Shown here piece after piece: positions 56,071 through 63,856 of a DNA stretch of 64,000 bases. The stretch is taken from positions 223,680 to 287,679 of the forward strand of contig CALUHC010000035.1 of assembly GCA_944320355.1 (NCBI GenBank), in the 5' to 3' direction. This DNA comes from an uncultured Prevotella sp. (GTDB lineage: Bacteria > Bacteroidota > Bacteroidia > Bacteroidales > Bacteroidaceae). Within the stretch, counting starts at the first letter, position 1. Every line of letters starts with the position of its first letter. A program made the position numbers and the translations under genes. The notes under the pieces are model-generated. The model did not search any database. It saw only the letters and a list, made by a program, of their open reading frames with translations, and was not told the origin of the DNA.

Positions 56071-56108
56071 CATGGCATTTGTATGCCGAGAATTGAAATC
56101 ATGTTCCT

Positions 56109-57530
56109 ATGGCAAGTGACAAAGAAAACACGTGCGATGAAGGCAGCACGAAGCCGCAACTTGTCGGAGACCTAAACTGGGACGGGCTGCGCAAGCCGCG
56201 CATCTATTACGCCATAGCGGCAACTTTCTGCGGCCTTTTCCTTTCCGTCCTCGACGGTTCTATATGCAACGTTGCCCTGCCGAGCATGGCCGCGCAGCTT
56301 GGTGTGCCTTCCGAGGACTCCATCTGGATAGTCAACGCCTTCCAATTGGCCGTGATGATGCTCCTGCTGCCGTTTGCCTCGCTGGGCGAGCTGTGGGGAT
56401 ACAAGCAGGTCTATGTACGAGGCATCGTCGTGTTCTCGCTCGGCTCGCTCTTCTGCGCGCTCTCGCCGTCGTTCGTAGCGCTTGTTCTGTCGCGCGTGGT
56501 GCAGGGAGTCGGGGCGGCGATGCTGATGAGTGTCAACACGTCGATGGTCAGGCTGATATATCCCAAGCGCCATCTCGGCGAGGGGGTTGGACTGAACGCC
56601 ACGGTGGTGGCCATAGCGTCGGTGGCCGGCCCGTCGCTCTCGGCGGCCATACTTGCCGTTGCCCCGTGGCCGTGGCTGTTTGCCATCAACGTGCCGATAG
56701 GCATACTCACTTTCTTCATGGCACGCAGATACCTGCCCGACAATCCGGTCCGTGTGTTGGGGCGCAGCTTCAACAAGCGCGAGGCCGCCCTCAACGCTGC
56801 CACTTTCGGCCTGTTCATAGGGTGCGTCGAGGCTCTGTCGCACGATGTCCCGCCGGTCACTGTAGGCTTCGGGGCGGCTGTCCTGGCGGTCGCGGCGGTG
56901 CTCTATGTGCGCATGGAGCGGAGCCGAGCGTTCCCCATGCTGCCGTTCGACTTGCTGAAGATACCCATTTTCACCACCTCCGTGCTCACGAGCGTAGTGT
57001 CGTTCACCGCCCAGATGCTTGTCATGGTGGCCATGCCGTTTCTCCTTGTGGGCACCTTCGGCTATGATGCCGTGGGCACCGGGCTGCTGATGACATCGTG
57101 GCCGCTGGCCATAATCTTCGTCGCGCCGCTGGCAGGATGGCTCGTAGGCAAGGTACATCCCGGCATATTGGGCGGCATAGGGTTGTCTATGATGGCCGCG
57201 GGTTGCTTCTTCTTGTCGTTCGTTCCTGCCGACACAGACCACTTTGGGCTTGTGTTGCGGCTCATGCTCTGCGGTGCCGGCTTTGGTTTTTTCCAGTCGC
57301 CCAACAACCATTTGCTGCTAAGCTCGGCTCCGCCGCAACGCTCGGGCAGCGCCAGCGGCATGCTGGCCACGGCCCGCCTCACCGGCCAGACCTTCGGCGC
57401 GGCTCTCGTTGCGCTGCTTTTCCACCTCTTCGGCACCACCGCTCCCCACGACGCAATGCTCCTTGCAGGGTGTCTCACTGTCTGCGCCGCCGTATGCTCG
57501 TGCATGAGACTGAAAGAAAAAATGGTATGA
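56109..57530 (+). CDS. DHA2-type MFS efflux transporter
   Basis: This 473-residue protein has about fourteen predicted helices after a polar N-terminus of 30 residues. Motif A-like GELWGYKQVYVRG follows helix 2, and helix 1 carries LSVLDGSICNVALPSM, the D1-type motif of the DHA2 (QacA/EmrB-like) drug:H+ antiporters. The substrate cannot be predicted. It has its own promoter, with a possible operator upstream, so it may be inducible. Confidence 0.9.
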   Translation: MASDKENTCDEGSTKPQLVGDLNWDGLRKPRIYYAIAATFCGLFLSVLDGSICNVALPSMAAQLGVPSEDSIWIVNAFQLAVMMLLLPFASLGELWGYKQVYVRGIVVFSLGSLFCALSPSFVALVLSRVVQGVGAAMLMSVNTSMVRLIYPKRHLGEGVGLNATVVAIASVAGPSLSAAILAVAPWPWLFAINVPIGILTFFMARRYLPDNPVRVLGRSFNKREAALNAATFGLFIGCVEALSHDVPPVTVGFGAAVLAVAAVLYVRMERSRAFPMLPFDLLKIPIFTTSVLTSVVSFTAQMLVMVAMPFLLVGTFGYDAVGTGLLMTSWPLAIIFVAPLAGWLVGKVHPGILGGIGLSMMAAGCFFLSFVPADTDHFGLVLRLMLCGAGFGFFQSPNNHLLLSSAPPQRSGSASGMLATARLTGQTFGAALVALLFHLFGTTAPHDAMLLAGCLTVCAAVCSCMRLKEKMV

Positions 57531-57587
57531 GCGCGGCACATGGCATGGTATGTATGCGGCCGCAAACGCTGAGCCTACGGCAGGGGA

Positions 57588-57776
57588 CTGTGTCAAAATG
57601 TAATTGAAAGGAGTTAACCGAAGTCAGGCTACCTGCCGGTCGTCGGAAGTTAGCGGACACGTGCTGCCAGAGCACAGCGAAAAATGGCTCGGAAACCAGC
57701 AACAAAACATACGTCTGTTAACTCCAGACAACTTCAGACGAAGCCCAAAACTCCAGTTAACTTCATTTTGACACAG
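57588..57776. repeat. Long imperfect inverted repeat (family A-like)
   Basis: Perfect 13-bp ends CTGTGTCAAAATG (57588-57600; inverted at 57764-57776) enclose GGAGTTAAC and TAACTCCAG words and GCGGACACGTGCTGCC, a divergent border word. The pairing between the ends is partial. The defined termini suggest a discrete 189-bp unit. Confidence 0.65.
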
Positions 57777-58048
57777 GCACACATTGCTGGCGTTGGCGTG
57801 TTTATTTTAAAAAGAAAAGAATGTGTTTTTCGGCGCAGACACAGGCTTGCGGTCACTCGGCCTGTCATGCTTTGTTGCCCGAGACGATGGTCGGCAGCCC
57901 GCATTTATAGTGGCCAATGCCCGCCAATCATGCAGGCTGGCGCAGTGAGTGGCTGCCAAGGCCAACTCCGGGTAATGCCGCGCGTTTTGCGGAACGCAGG
58001 CTTTCCTTTAACGTAAAATAAGCATCCACGCCCAAGTTGTGCCTCTCA

Positions 58049-58082
58049 GTTGCTGTTATGTTGAGGATTTTTATTAAGTTTG
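58049..58082 (+). promoter_or_regulatory. Aldo/keto reductase promoter
   Basis: TAAGTTTG at 58075-58082 has GTTG at 58049-58052 as a weak -33 box (22-bp gap). The start codon at 58112 follows by 29 bp. Confidence 0.5.
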
Positions 58083-58111
58083 CAGGGATAAACTTAAAGC
58101 AAACAACGATT

Positions 58112-59086
58112 ATGGGAAAATATGTTGCAGATGAAAAGCGATACGAGAACGGCATGGAGTACAACCGCTGCGGGCGCAGCGGAGTGCTGCTGCCCAAGGT
58201 GAGCCTCGGCTTCTGGCACAACTTCGGTGGCATAGACTACTACGAGTGCAGCCGCGGCATAGCCCGCTATGCCTTCGACCACGGCATAACGCACTTTGAC
58301 CTGGCCAACAACTACGGCCCGCCATACGGCTCGGCGGAACTGACTATGGGGCGGCTCATGGACGAGGACTTCCGCCCCTACCGCGACGAACTGTTCATAA
58401 GCACCAAGGCCGGATATGATATGTGGCCCGGGCCTTACGGCAACTGGGGCTCGCGCAAGTATCTCATGGCCAGTCTCGACCAGAGCCTCGGCCGCATGAA
58501 GATAGACTACGTGGACCTGTTCTACAGCCACCGCTACGACCCCGACACGCCGCTTGAGGAGACGCTGCAGGCTCTCGTCGACATAGTGCGCGCCGGCAAG
58601 GCTCTCTACATAGGCATATCGCGCTGGCCGCTCGACGCGCTGAAGTTCGCCGTGAAGTACCTGCGCGAGCGAGACACGCCACTGCTCATATACCAGGGGC
58701 GGCTCAACCTGCTCGACCGCGCGCCGCAGGAGCAGGGCATCACGGACTATTGCGCCAAGGAGGGCGTGGGCTTCATCTCCTTCTCACCGCTGGCGCAAGG
58801 CCTGCTCACCGACCGTTACCTGAACGGAATACCCGAAGACAGCCGCATGACGCGCGACCACTTCCTGAAGCGCAACGTGCTGACACCCGAGCTGCTCGAA
58901 CGCCTGCGCCGCTGGAACGGAATAGCCGAGAGCCGCGGCGAGACACTGGCCGAAATGGCCCTGGCATGGATTCTGCACCAAAAGGCAGTCACATCGGTGC
59001 TCATCGGAGCCAGCAGCGAGGCACAGTTGCAGAAAAACCTAAAATGCATCGACGCCGAGCCGTTCGCCGACGGGGAAGTTTTCTGA
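58112..59086 (+). CDS. Aldo/keto reductase (YghZ-like)
   Basis: Starting at 58112 (MGKYVADEKRYENGMEYNRCG) gives 324 residues; the upstream frame precedes the promoter. The TIM-barrel NADPH oxidoreductase shows its tetrad region: FDLANNYGPPYGSAE (Asp, Tyr), STKAGYDMW (Lys) and YSHRYDPDTPLEE (His). The C-terminal SVLIGASSEAQLQKN is the coenzyme-phosphate site. It resembles the glyceraldehyde-3-phosphate/methylglyoxal reductase group. It is followed by a family A hairpin. Confidence 0.92.
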   Translation: MGKYVADEKRYENGMEYNRCGRSGVLLPKVSLGFWHNFGGIDYYECSRGIARYAFDHGITHFDLANNYGPPYGSAELTMGRLMDEDFRPYRDELFISTKAGYDMWPGPYGNWGSRKYLMASLDQSLGRMKIDYVDLFYSHRYDPDTPLEETLQALVDIVRAGKALYIGISRWPLDALKFAVKYLRERDTPLLIYQGRLNLLDRAPQEQGITDYCAKEGVGFISFSPLAQGLLTDRYLNGIPEDSRMTRDHFLKRNVLTPELLERLRRWNGIAESRGETLAEMALAWILHQKAVTSVLIGASSEAQLQKNLKCIDAEPFADGEVF

Positions 59087-59101
59087 CAGGGAATCACATT
59101 T

Positions 59102-59221
59102 CGGTAGTTAAGGAGTCAGAGGGGGTCAAGGAGTCAAGACAATAGCTTTTGCGGGTGATTTGTCTCATTCGGCAAAGCATACGTCTTGACTCCTTGACCC
59201 CCTCTGACTCCTTAACTACCG
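59102..59221. repeat. Perfect 39-bp-arm hairpin (family A)
   Basis: Arms 59102-59140 and 59183-59221 are fully complementary (39/39). The 42-nt loop (59141-59182) differs from the loop at 4654-4695 at only five positions. The arms share their outer half with the 4594 copy but differ at several inner positions, always with a matching change in the other arm. Confidence 0.95.
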
Positions 59222-59630
59222 AAAAATCCCACCTTTCCACTTAATATCATTGTTGATAACCATGTTGAAAACCCTGTTGATAACTGTGTGGACAGCCGTG
59301 CCGGTTATCAACACAACACCCACCGGCCAACCGAAACCATGGATATAAACAGGCTTATCAAGCAGGTTTTATCAAGTTTTCAACAGTTTTCTGGCTGAAA
59401 AAGATATAAACTTATTAATTTTGCACCGTAGTGCGAAATTGTTGATAACTGCGAAATGCGCTCTGTGCCAGCATGAAACTATTAACAACAAGTATTAGCA
59501 ATGAAACACAATACGTTTATATCGGAATATGCAAGGAATAATGTGAAAAGTTTTCAACGTATCAACGGCATATCATACACTACATTTCATTTTTCAAATT
59601 AAAAACAAAAAAGATAATAATATTAATGCG
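59222..59630. other. Putative replication origin or DnaA-box cluster
   Basis: This AT-rich gap contains the 9-mer TGTTGATAA/TTATCAACA four times (59251, 59275, 59305, 59440), the relatives TTATCAAGC (59355) and TTATCAAGT (59369), and TGTGGACAG (59286). They differ from the DnaA consensus TTATCCACA by one or two bases. Very AT-rich stretches (59396-59422, 59581-59625) could be unwinding elements. A -7 box TAATTTTG (59416-59423) may serve nadA. Gene orientation does not diverge here and dnaA is not in the window, so origin status is a hypothesis. Confidence 0.5.
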
Positions 59631-60620
59631 ATGGTGAAAACGGAATGGACAGAAAAGGGATTCATAGACGAGCCGGCGCCCGCCGGCACTGACCTGAAGG
59701 CAGAGATAAGGCGGATGTGCCGCGAGAAGAACGCCATAATACTTGCGCACTACTACACGCGCGGCGAGATACAGGATGTGGCCGACTTCATAGGCGACTC
59801 GCTGGCCTTGGCGCGCAAGGCGGCCGAGACAGACGCGCGGATAATGGTGATGTGCGGTGTACACTTCATGGCCGAGACGTGCAAGCTGCTCAGTCCGGAG
59901 AAGACGGTGCTCGCCCCCGACCTCAACGCGGGATGCTCGCTGGCCGACTCGTGCCGCGCCGGCGACCTCAGGAAGTTCAAAGACGAGCACCCGGGACACA
60001 CCGTGGTGAGCTACGTCAACACCACGGCCGCCGTCAAGGCGCTCACGGACGTGGTGGTGACCAGTGGCAACGCGAAGAAGGTGATAGACCAGTTGCCCGA
60101 GGACGAAAAGATAATATTCGGCCCGGACTACAATCTCGGGGCCTACATAAACAGCGTGACCGGACGCCGGATGCTGCTCTGGAACGGCGGCTGCCACGTG
60201 CATGAGCGGTTCTCGGTGGACGAAATCATGCGCCTGAAGGCTGCCCATCCTGGCGCCGAGGTGCTGGCCCACCTTGAGTGCAAAGGTCCGGTGCTGGCTG
60301 CTGCCGACGTGGTAGGCTCCACGGCAGTGATGCTGAAGCACGTCAAGGAGAGCCCGTGCCGTGAGTTCATCGTGGCCACCGAGGCCGGTATTTTGCACGA
60401 GATGCGCCGTGCCTGCCCCGACAAGACATTCCTGCCCGTGCCTCCAGAGGTGAGCGAGGGCGGCGCAGGGTGCTCGTGCAATGAGTGCGACTACATGAAA
60501 ATGAACACGCTGCTGAAGGTGTACAACACCCTCAAGTATGGCTGGCCGAGCGTGGAGGTAGACCCGGATATTGCCGCCGACGCGCTCAAACCCATAGAGC
60601 GGATGCTCCGCATGAGCTGA
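59631..60620 (+). CDS. nadA: Quinolinate synthase
   Basis: This 329-residue enzyme condenses iminoaspartate with dihydroxyacetone phosphate to make quinolinate for NAD synthesis. The [4Fe-4S] ligands are likely C102 (NAGCSLADSC), C188 (NGGCHVHERF) and one of C281/C283/C286 (CSCNECDYMKMNTL). The length and the AHYYTRGEIQDVADFIGDS segment are typical of NadA. No nadB or nadC is adjacent. A family B array follows. Confidence 0.96.
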   Translation: MVKTEWTEKGFIDEPAPAGTDLKAEIRRMCREKNAIILAHYYTRGEIQDVADFIGDSLALARKAAETDARIMVMCGVHFMAETCKLLSPEKTVLAPDLNAGCSLADSCRAGDLRKFKDEHPGHTVVSYVNTTAAVKALTDVVVTSGNAKKVIDQLPEDEKIIFGPDYNLGAYINSVTGRRMLLWNGGCHVHERFSVDEIMRLKAAHPGAEVLAHLECKGPVLAAADVVGSTAVMLKHVKESPCREFIVATEAGILHEMRRACPDKTFLPVPPEVSEGGAGCSCNECDYMKMNTLLKVYNTLKYGWPSVEVDPDIAADALKPIERMLRMS

Positions 60621-60696
60621 CAGTAGGCCCCAGCCGCTGGCTACTATTTTTGGACTGGCGTCCTGCGACTTGCAGAACAAGGCGTATTGCAAGCCA

Positions 60697-60731
60697 AAAC
60701 GCGCCGTTTCACAGTGCGAAACGGCGCGTTT
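60697..60731. repeat. 22-nt-pitch array, 2 units (family B)
   Basis: Units start at 60697 (AAACGCGCCGTTT) and 60719 (AAACGGCGCGTTT), an inverted pair that makes one hairpin. Flank TTGCAACTCATTGTAAATG follows. Confidence 0.85.
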
Positions 60732-60760
60732 TGCAACTCATTGTAAATGAAAACAAACAT

Positions 60761-60955
60761 TTATCTCTTTTGGCCAGAGATGGCATCAAGGACCATCTTG
60801 CCTACTTTTCTTTCAAGACCTTGTTTGGTGGTGGGTATTCCGGTCTTTCGGCTAATCTTTTGTTTGGCGGCAGATATGCCAATAGCTCTTTTCCAAGAGA
60901 AACTAAGGAGATGTTTTGATTTTATAAACTGCCGTCTTAATCCACGTATTTTCAT
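60761..60955 (-). CDS. Small basic hypothetical protein
   Basis: From the ATG at 60955 this gives 64 residues (MKIRGLRRQFIKSKH... ending GQKR), with 15 or more Lys/Arg and no cysteine. The phrase GIPTTKQGLERKVGK gives it the look of a real protein rather than noise, and it lies in AT-rich DNA. I do not recognise a family, and it has no clear promoter. An in-frame ATG at 61012 is possible. Confidence 0.35.
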   Translation of the reverse strand: MKIRGLRRQFIKSKHLLSFSWKRAIGISAAKQKISRKTGIPTTKQGLERKVGKMVLDAISGQKR

Positions 60956-61064
60956 AAAATCCAATGTACTAATGTGTGACAAATGAACGCTATCAATCCC
61001 TAAAGAGGGCATACATAATGTTCATGCACAGATATAGGAAGCCTCAGCGAAAGACTCCGGTTAG

Positions 61065-61412
61065 CTACTCCAGTCTTCTATATTCCTTTGGGGTGATGCC
61101 TACGGTGCGCTTAAACAAACGGAAAAAGTACGGAACGTCATTGAATCCGCTGAGAAAGCACACCTGCTGTATAGGCAGGTCCTTGCGCCGCAACAGGTTT
61201 TTGGCCACGTCGATGCGCCGTGTGTTCACAGCCTCTATGAGTGTCGTGCCGGTGTGACGGCGGAAGAACGTGCACACGGCGGAGCGGTTCATGCCGGCGT
61301 GGGCGGCAATGTCGCCCACGCTGATGTTGCGGTTGTTGTTGCATTTTATCTCAAATAAATTGGGAACAACAATAGACCAACATTTTGCAGTTTCAACCTG
61401 TTTTCGCCATAA
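61065..61412 (-). pseudogene. AraC regulator remnant (DNA-binding domain only)
   Basis: The intact 84-codon frame from 61319 encodes an AraC/XylS double helix-turn-helix (VGDIAAHAGMNRSAVCTFF, then CFLSGFNDVPYFFRLFK and ITPKEYRR). The frame stays open upstream to a stop at 61413-61415 with protein-like sequence (VPNLFEIKCNNNRNIS), but no usable start codon and no sensor domain. A normal AraC protein has 150-200 more residues before this point. The break lies about 60 bp from the tRNA fragment. The gene was probably cut by integration or later deletion. Confidence 0.7.
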
Positions 61413-61436
61413 TCAAACACCTGTAAAAGCAAATAA

Positions 61437-61469
61437 AAACTCCCGTAAGTCATTGACTTACGGGAGTTT
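61437..61469 (-). terminator. Terminator downstream of the tRNA fragment
   Basis: A perfect 16-bp stem (61437-61452 with 61454-61469; core ACTCCCGTAAGTCA) with a 1-nt formal loop is followed on the minus strand by TTTTTATTTG. It is the expected terminator of the original tRNA gene. Confidence 0.85.
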
Positions 61470-61474
61470 ATCGG

Positions 61475-61520
61475 TGGGCCATCCAGGGCTTGAACCTGGG
61501 ACCTCCAGATTATGAGGCTA
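61475..61520 (-). tRNA. 3' fragment of a tRNA with CAU anticodon (att site)
   Basis: Reading the minus strand: CTCATAA anticodon loop with CAT (61514-61512), TCTGG half stem, variable loop, T arm CCAGG-TTCAAGC-CCTGG, acceptor ATGGCCC, discriminator A, then CCG. The 5' half is missing: the sequence before the loop (GTAGC) does not pair with TCTGG, and no D arm or GGGCCAT acceptor strand precedes it. Such a displaced 3' end is the classic left-over attachment site of an integrative element. The anticodon fits elongator Met or Ile2. The intact gene should be at the far end of the element. Confidence 0.85.
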
Positions 61521-61644
61521 CCAGAACTTTTGCTTGAAACTACTGTATGTCAGCCTATTAATAATCTCTTAAAAAGCCAATAGAACAACTATTGACCAAC
61601 AATGGCTAAGTTTATACTAAGCCAATGAATGCACTTATGGAGTG

Positions 61645-62091
61645 CTAAGTTTCTGCTTTATGCTTCATAACAGTTTTGATTATATGGTTTAATGATTCTC
61701 CTCCTAGTATGGCAGACTTGTCCAAACTCTTGTCAAGAAGGAAAAGAAAAGAAAAAGTACATCCCTCATACTCAAATCCAAACATGAATACTTTGCATAC
61801 TCTCAACTTGTTATCCTTGCATCTTCCCACTTTCTTCCCCACATAATGAAACACATCATTACTGCTGATGGAATCCACATATTCAGGAAGAAAGGGTTGC
61901 AAGTTGTCATAAGCAGGCTTTGTATTCACTTCTTTTATATTATTCTTTGGAAGTGAATACATCTGCCTCACTCCCAAATTGAAGAAAGCCAAGAATGCAG
62001 GACTGATAAAGTTGTGTTTCATTCTCTTGTCAAGAAGTAATGTAAAGCCTATGCCTTTGATTTGGATGAAGATTTCATCTTTCTCTGTCAT
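61645..62091 (-). CDS. Retropepsin-fold-like protein lacking the catalytic motif
   Basis: This 148-residue protein has no signal peptide. It overlaps the upstream aspartyl protease-like gene by 17 bp and parallels it: FTLLLDKRMKHNFISPAF sits where that protein has FLIDTGSTHNTLFDF, and ILGGESLNHI corresponds to VLGTQFLMEN. The DTGS triad is replaced by DKRM, so this copy cannot be a normal aspartic protease. It may be a pseudo-protease partner. Relation to a known family is my inference from this alignment. Confidence 0.6.
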   Translation of the reverse strand: MTEKDEIFIQIKGIGFTLLLDKRMKHNFISPAFLAFFNLGVRQMYSLPKNNIKEVNTKPAYDNLQPFLPEYVDSISSNDVFHYVGKKVGRCKDNKLRVCKVFMFGFEYEGCTFSFLFLLDKSLDKSAILGGESLNHIIKTVMKHKAET

Positions 62092-62491
62092 GTGTCACAA
62101 TTAGCCTGTCAAAATCAACAATCCATTTATTCTCCATAAGAAATTGAGTGCCTAATACTCCGTGAATCTGTACACCTGTTTCTTCTTGTACTTGCATTAT
62201 TGCATCAGTAGCATCAAGCACAGAAAAGGTGGATGTGTAATCAATCCCCTCAAAGTTGAATGTAGCTTCTATAACAGGCGTTTCCTTGTAATGTCCCTCA
62301 ATCCCCATTGTCCTACAAGTACTATCAAGTAATTTAAACTCATTTTTGAAGTGTTCATACACAAAGTCAAAAAGGGTGTTATGTGTAGAACCTGTATCTA
62401 TAAGAAAGCACAAGTTCTTTAGTTTGCCTGATGTTACTATCAGTGGCAAGCCTATTTTTTCTAAACCTAATGCGAGTGGAAATTCCATCAT
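62075..62491 (-). CDS. Retropepsin-like aspartyl protease family protein
   Basis: This 138-residue cytoplasmic protein has the aspartyl protease motif in FLIDTGSTHN (residues 29-38). The later hydrophobic-Gly motif HGVLGTQFLMENKWIVDFD completes the single-domain retroviral-type fold, which would act as a dimer. It lies between the lipoprotein gene and its degenerate paralogue. The substrate and whether it is active are unknown. Confidence 0.75.
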   Translation of the reverse strand: MMEFPLALGLEKIGLPLIVTSGKLKNLCFLIDTGSTHNTLFDFVYEHFKNEFKLLDSTCRTMGIEGHYKETPVIEATFNFEGIDYTSTFSVLDATDAIMQVQEETGVQIHGVLGTQFLMENKWIVDFDRLIVTHDRER

Positions 62492-62974
62492 TTAATTGAT
62501 TCTTTTGAAAGTTAAAGTTCGGGTGATTATAATTTCTCCTTCTCCTACATTTAACCATTTAGCAGAATCTCTTAATATCATTTCTGTATCAGATAATTCT
62601 AACACATCATAGGTTGCAGGAGATTTTGAAGCATCTGAGAATCCCATTAGCAATTTCATCTGATTCTTGTCAAATACAAAGGTTTGATAGTCTGTAGGTT
62701 TTTCTTCTTTATTATACCATTGAAAATCACCATCAACATTACCAGTCACTTTAACGCCTCCATTTTCTACAAACTCCCAAACATAAGCCCCATAACTTAT
62801 TTCAACTTCATTATGTTCCTCTTTTTCTAAATCTGTATATACCGCATCCTCTATTAAAGTTGTGGCATTCCAAGTTCCAATTACAGACAGACAGCTTCCT
62901 TCATCTTCATTGCTGCAACTAACTATAAATATGCAGCAAAGCAGCATAATAATAGTGGAAAAATTCCTATTCAT
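62492..62974 (-). CDS. Lipocalin-like lipoprotein
   Basis: This 160-residue protein has a type II signal peptide (lipobox FIVSC, Cys at 20) and an early GTWNATTL motif typical of the lipocalin-like domain in Bacteroidetes lipoproteins. Beta-strand-rich sequence follows to LTFKRIN. The mature N-terminus SNEDEGS is acidic. It ends at the base before the next gene's last codon region begins (62491), so it is cotranscribed with the protease-like genes. Confidence 0.7.
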   Translation of the reverse strand: MNRNFSTIIMLLCCIFIVSCSNEDEGSCLSVIGTWNATTLIEDAVYTDLEKEEHNEVEISYGAYVWEFVENGGVKVTGNVDGDFQWYNKEEKPTDYQTFVFDKNQMKLLMGFSDASKSPATYDVLELSDTEMILRDSAKWLNVGEGEIIITRTLTFKRIN

Positions 62975-62989
62975 TGTATATGTTTTTAG

Positions 62990-63856
62990 CTATTCAATAT
63001 TCCAATAGTTACTCTCATCACCTTCAAAAGCATCAAGTCTTTGGTCTTCCCAATCTTCTCTATCTTCCCATGAAGAATTAGAAGTGTTGTCATTTTGATA
63101 ATTCCTCCATGAAAGATATTTTCTATAAAATTCAGTCATAGGTGTAATATTCGACCTAACAACTTCAATATGTTGCCCTTCTGATATTGTAATACTGTCT
63201 AAACATCTATTCATTCGGCAATCTAAATGTTTAAGTTTTAAATTTGCTCCTACATATAAATCATTATGTAAATCATTACGGGCACAATCCAAATAGGTGA
63301 GTTCTTTATTCTCGTATAACTGAAGTTCATATAGTTTATTCTCAGAACAATCTACAAATTGGAGTTCTTTCAAACTGCGCAATTCCAGTTCTTCTAATAA
63401 ACATCTGCGAACTCTTAGCAAAGTAAGTTTTTTGTTCTCCCATAAATCTATTTCTCTTAATGGATTAAATCCACAAGAAAGAATTTCTAAATCTATATTT
63501 TGAGAACAATCCAATTCAACTATATTACAATTTCCACAATATAAGGTGATAAGAAGGGGATTGTCTTTTATGTTAAGGGTGTATATGGGATTGTTATAAC
63601 AACTTAAATGCTTTAGTTTTCTATTTTTTGAAATATCAATATTTTCAATCCCATTCCTTGAACAATCAAGTACTTCCAAATTGGATAGATACTCTATTCC
63701 TGCAATAGACTTGATACCTTTTTGAGGGCAAAGAACTTTAGTGATAGTTAATGCTTCTGTAAGTGATATTTCACCATCACCATCTTTGTCAAAGGCATCT
63801 ATAAGATACTTCTTAAAGACTTTATCCGGAAAATTGATAATTTTTAAATCTACCAT
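62990..63856 (-). CDS. EF-hand plus leucine-rich-repeat protein
   Basis: This 288-residue protein has no signal peptide. An EF-hand calcium loop, DKDGDGEISLTE, lies at about residues 24-35. From about residue 50 to 225 it carries irregular LRRs of about 20-22 residues (LEVLDCSRNGIENIDIS, LKHLSCYNNPIYTLNI, LTYLDCARNDLHNDLYV). The C-terminus is acidic and rich in Asn, Asp and Trp. LRR proteins of this cysteine-rich style occur in Bacteroidetes accessory regions; binding to a protein partner is likely, but the target is unknown. It is the first visible gene of the four-gene set. Confidence 0.7.
   Translation of the reverse strand: MVDLKIINFPDKVFKKYLIDAFDKDGDGEISLTEALTITKVLCPQKGIKSIAGIEYLSNLEVLDCSRNGIENIDISKNRKLKHLSCYNNPIYTLNIKDNPLLITLYCGNCNIVELDCSQNIDLEILSCGFNPLREIDLWENKKLTLLRVRRCLLEELELRSLKELQFVDCSENKLYELQLYENKELTYLDCARNDLHNDLYVGANLKLKHLDCRMNRCLDSITISEGQHIEVVRSNITPMTEFYRKYLSWRNYQNDNTSNSSWEDREDWEDQRLDAFEGDESNYWNIE

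Larger units (their letters stand above)
55763..56108. other. Divergent regulatory region, pectate lyase / MFS
   Basis: This 346-bp AT-rich gap holds three copies of the palindrome TTACGTAA (55907-55914, 55940-55947, 55954-55961) and the MFS promoter (56039-56070). A frame for 120 residues crosses it on the minus strand but has no plausible start context or composition. Confidence 0.6.
57531..58111. other. Intergenic region before the aldo/keto reductase
   Basis: The first half (57588-57776) is a long inverted repeat, listed separately. The second half, 57777-58048, has no gene, repeat or RNA that I recognise. A weak promoter for the next gene lies at 58049-58082. Confidence 0.55.
60621..61064. 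other. Transition region between nadA and the AraC remnant
   Basis: The first part is GC-rich with a two-unit family B array. From about 60745 the composition becomes AT-rich, before the tRNA junction. One possible short gene on the minus strand is listed separately. Confidence 0.55.

Noticed and set aside
55797-56159. 120-codon minus-strand frame between pectate lyase and MFS genes
   Set aside because: It overlaps the MFS start and its promoter, has no family features, and crosses the TTACGTAA palindromes.
61475-61520. Complete tRNA gene
   Set aside because: The 5' half (acceptor strand, D arm and 5' anticodon stem) is absent, and the bases before the anticodon loop do not pair.
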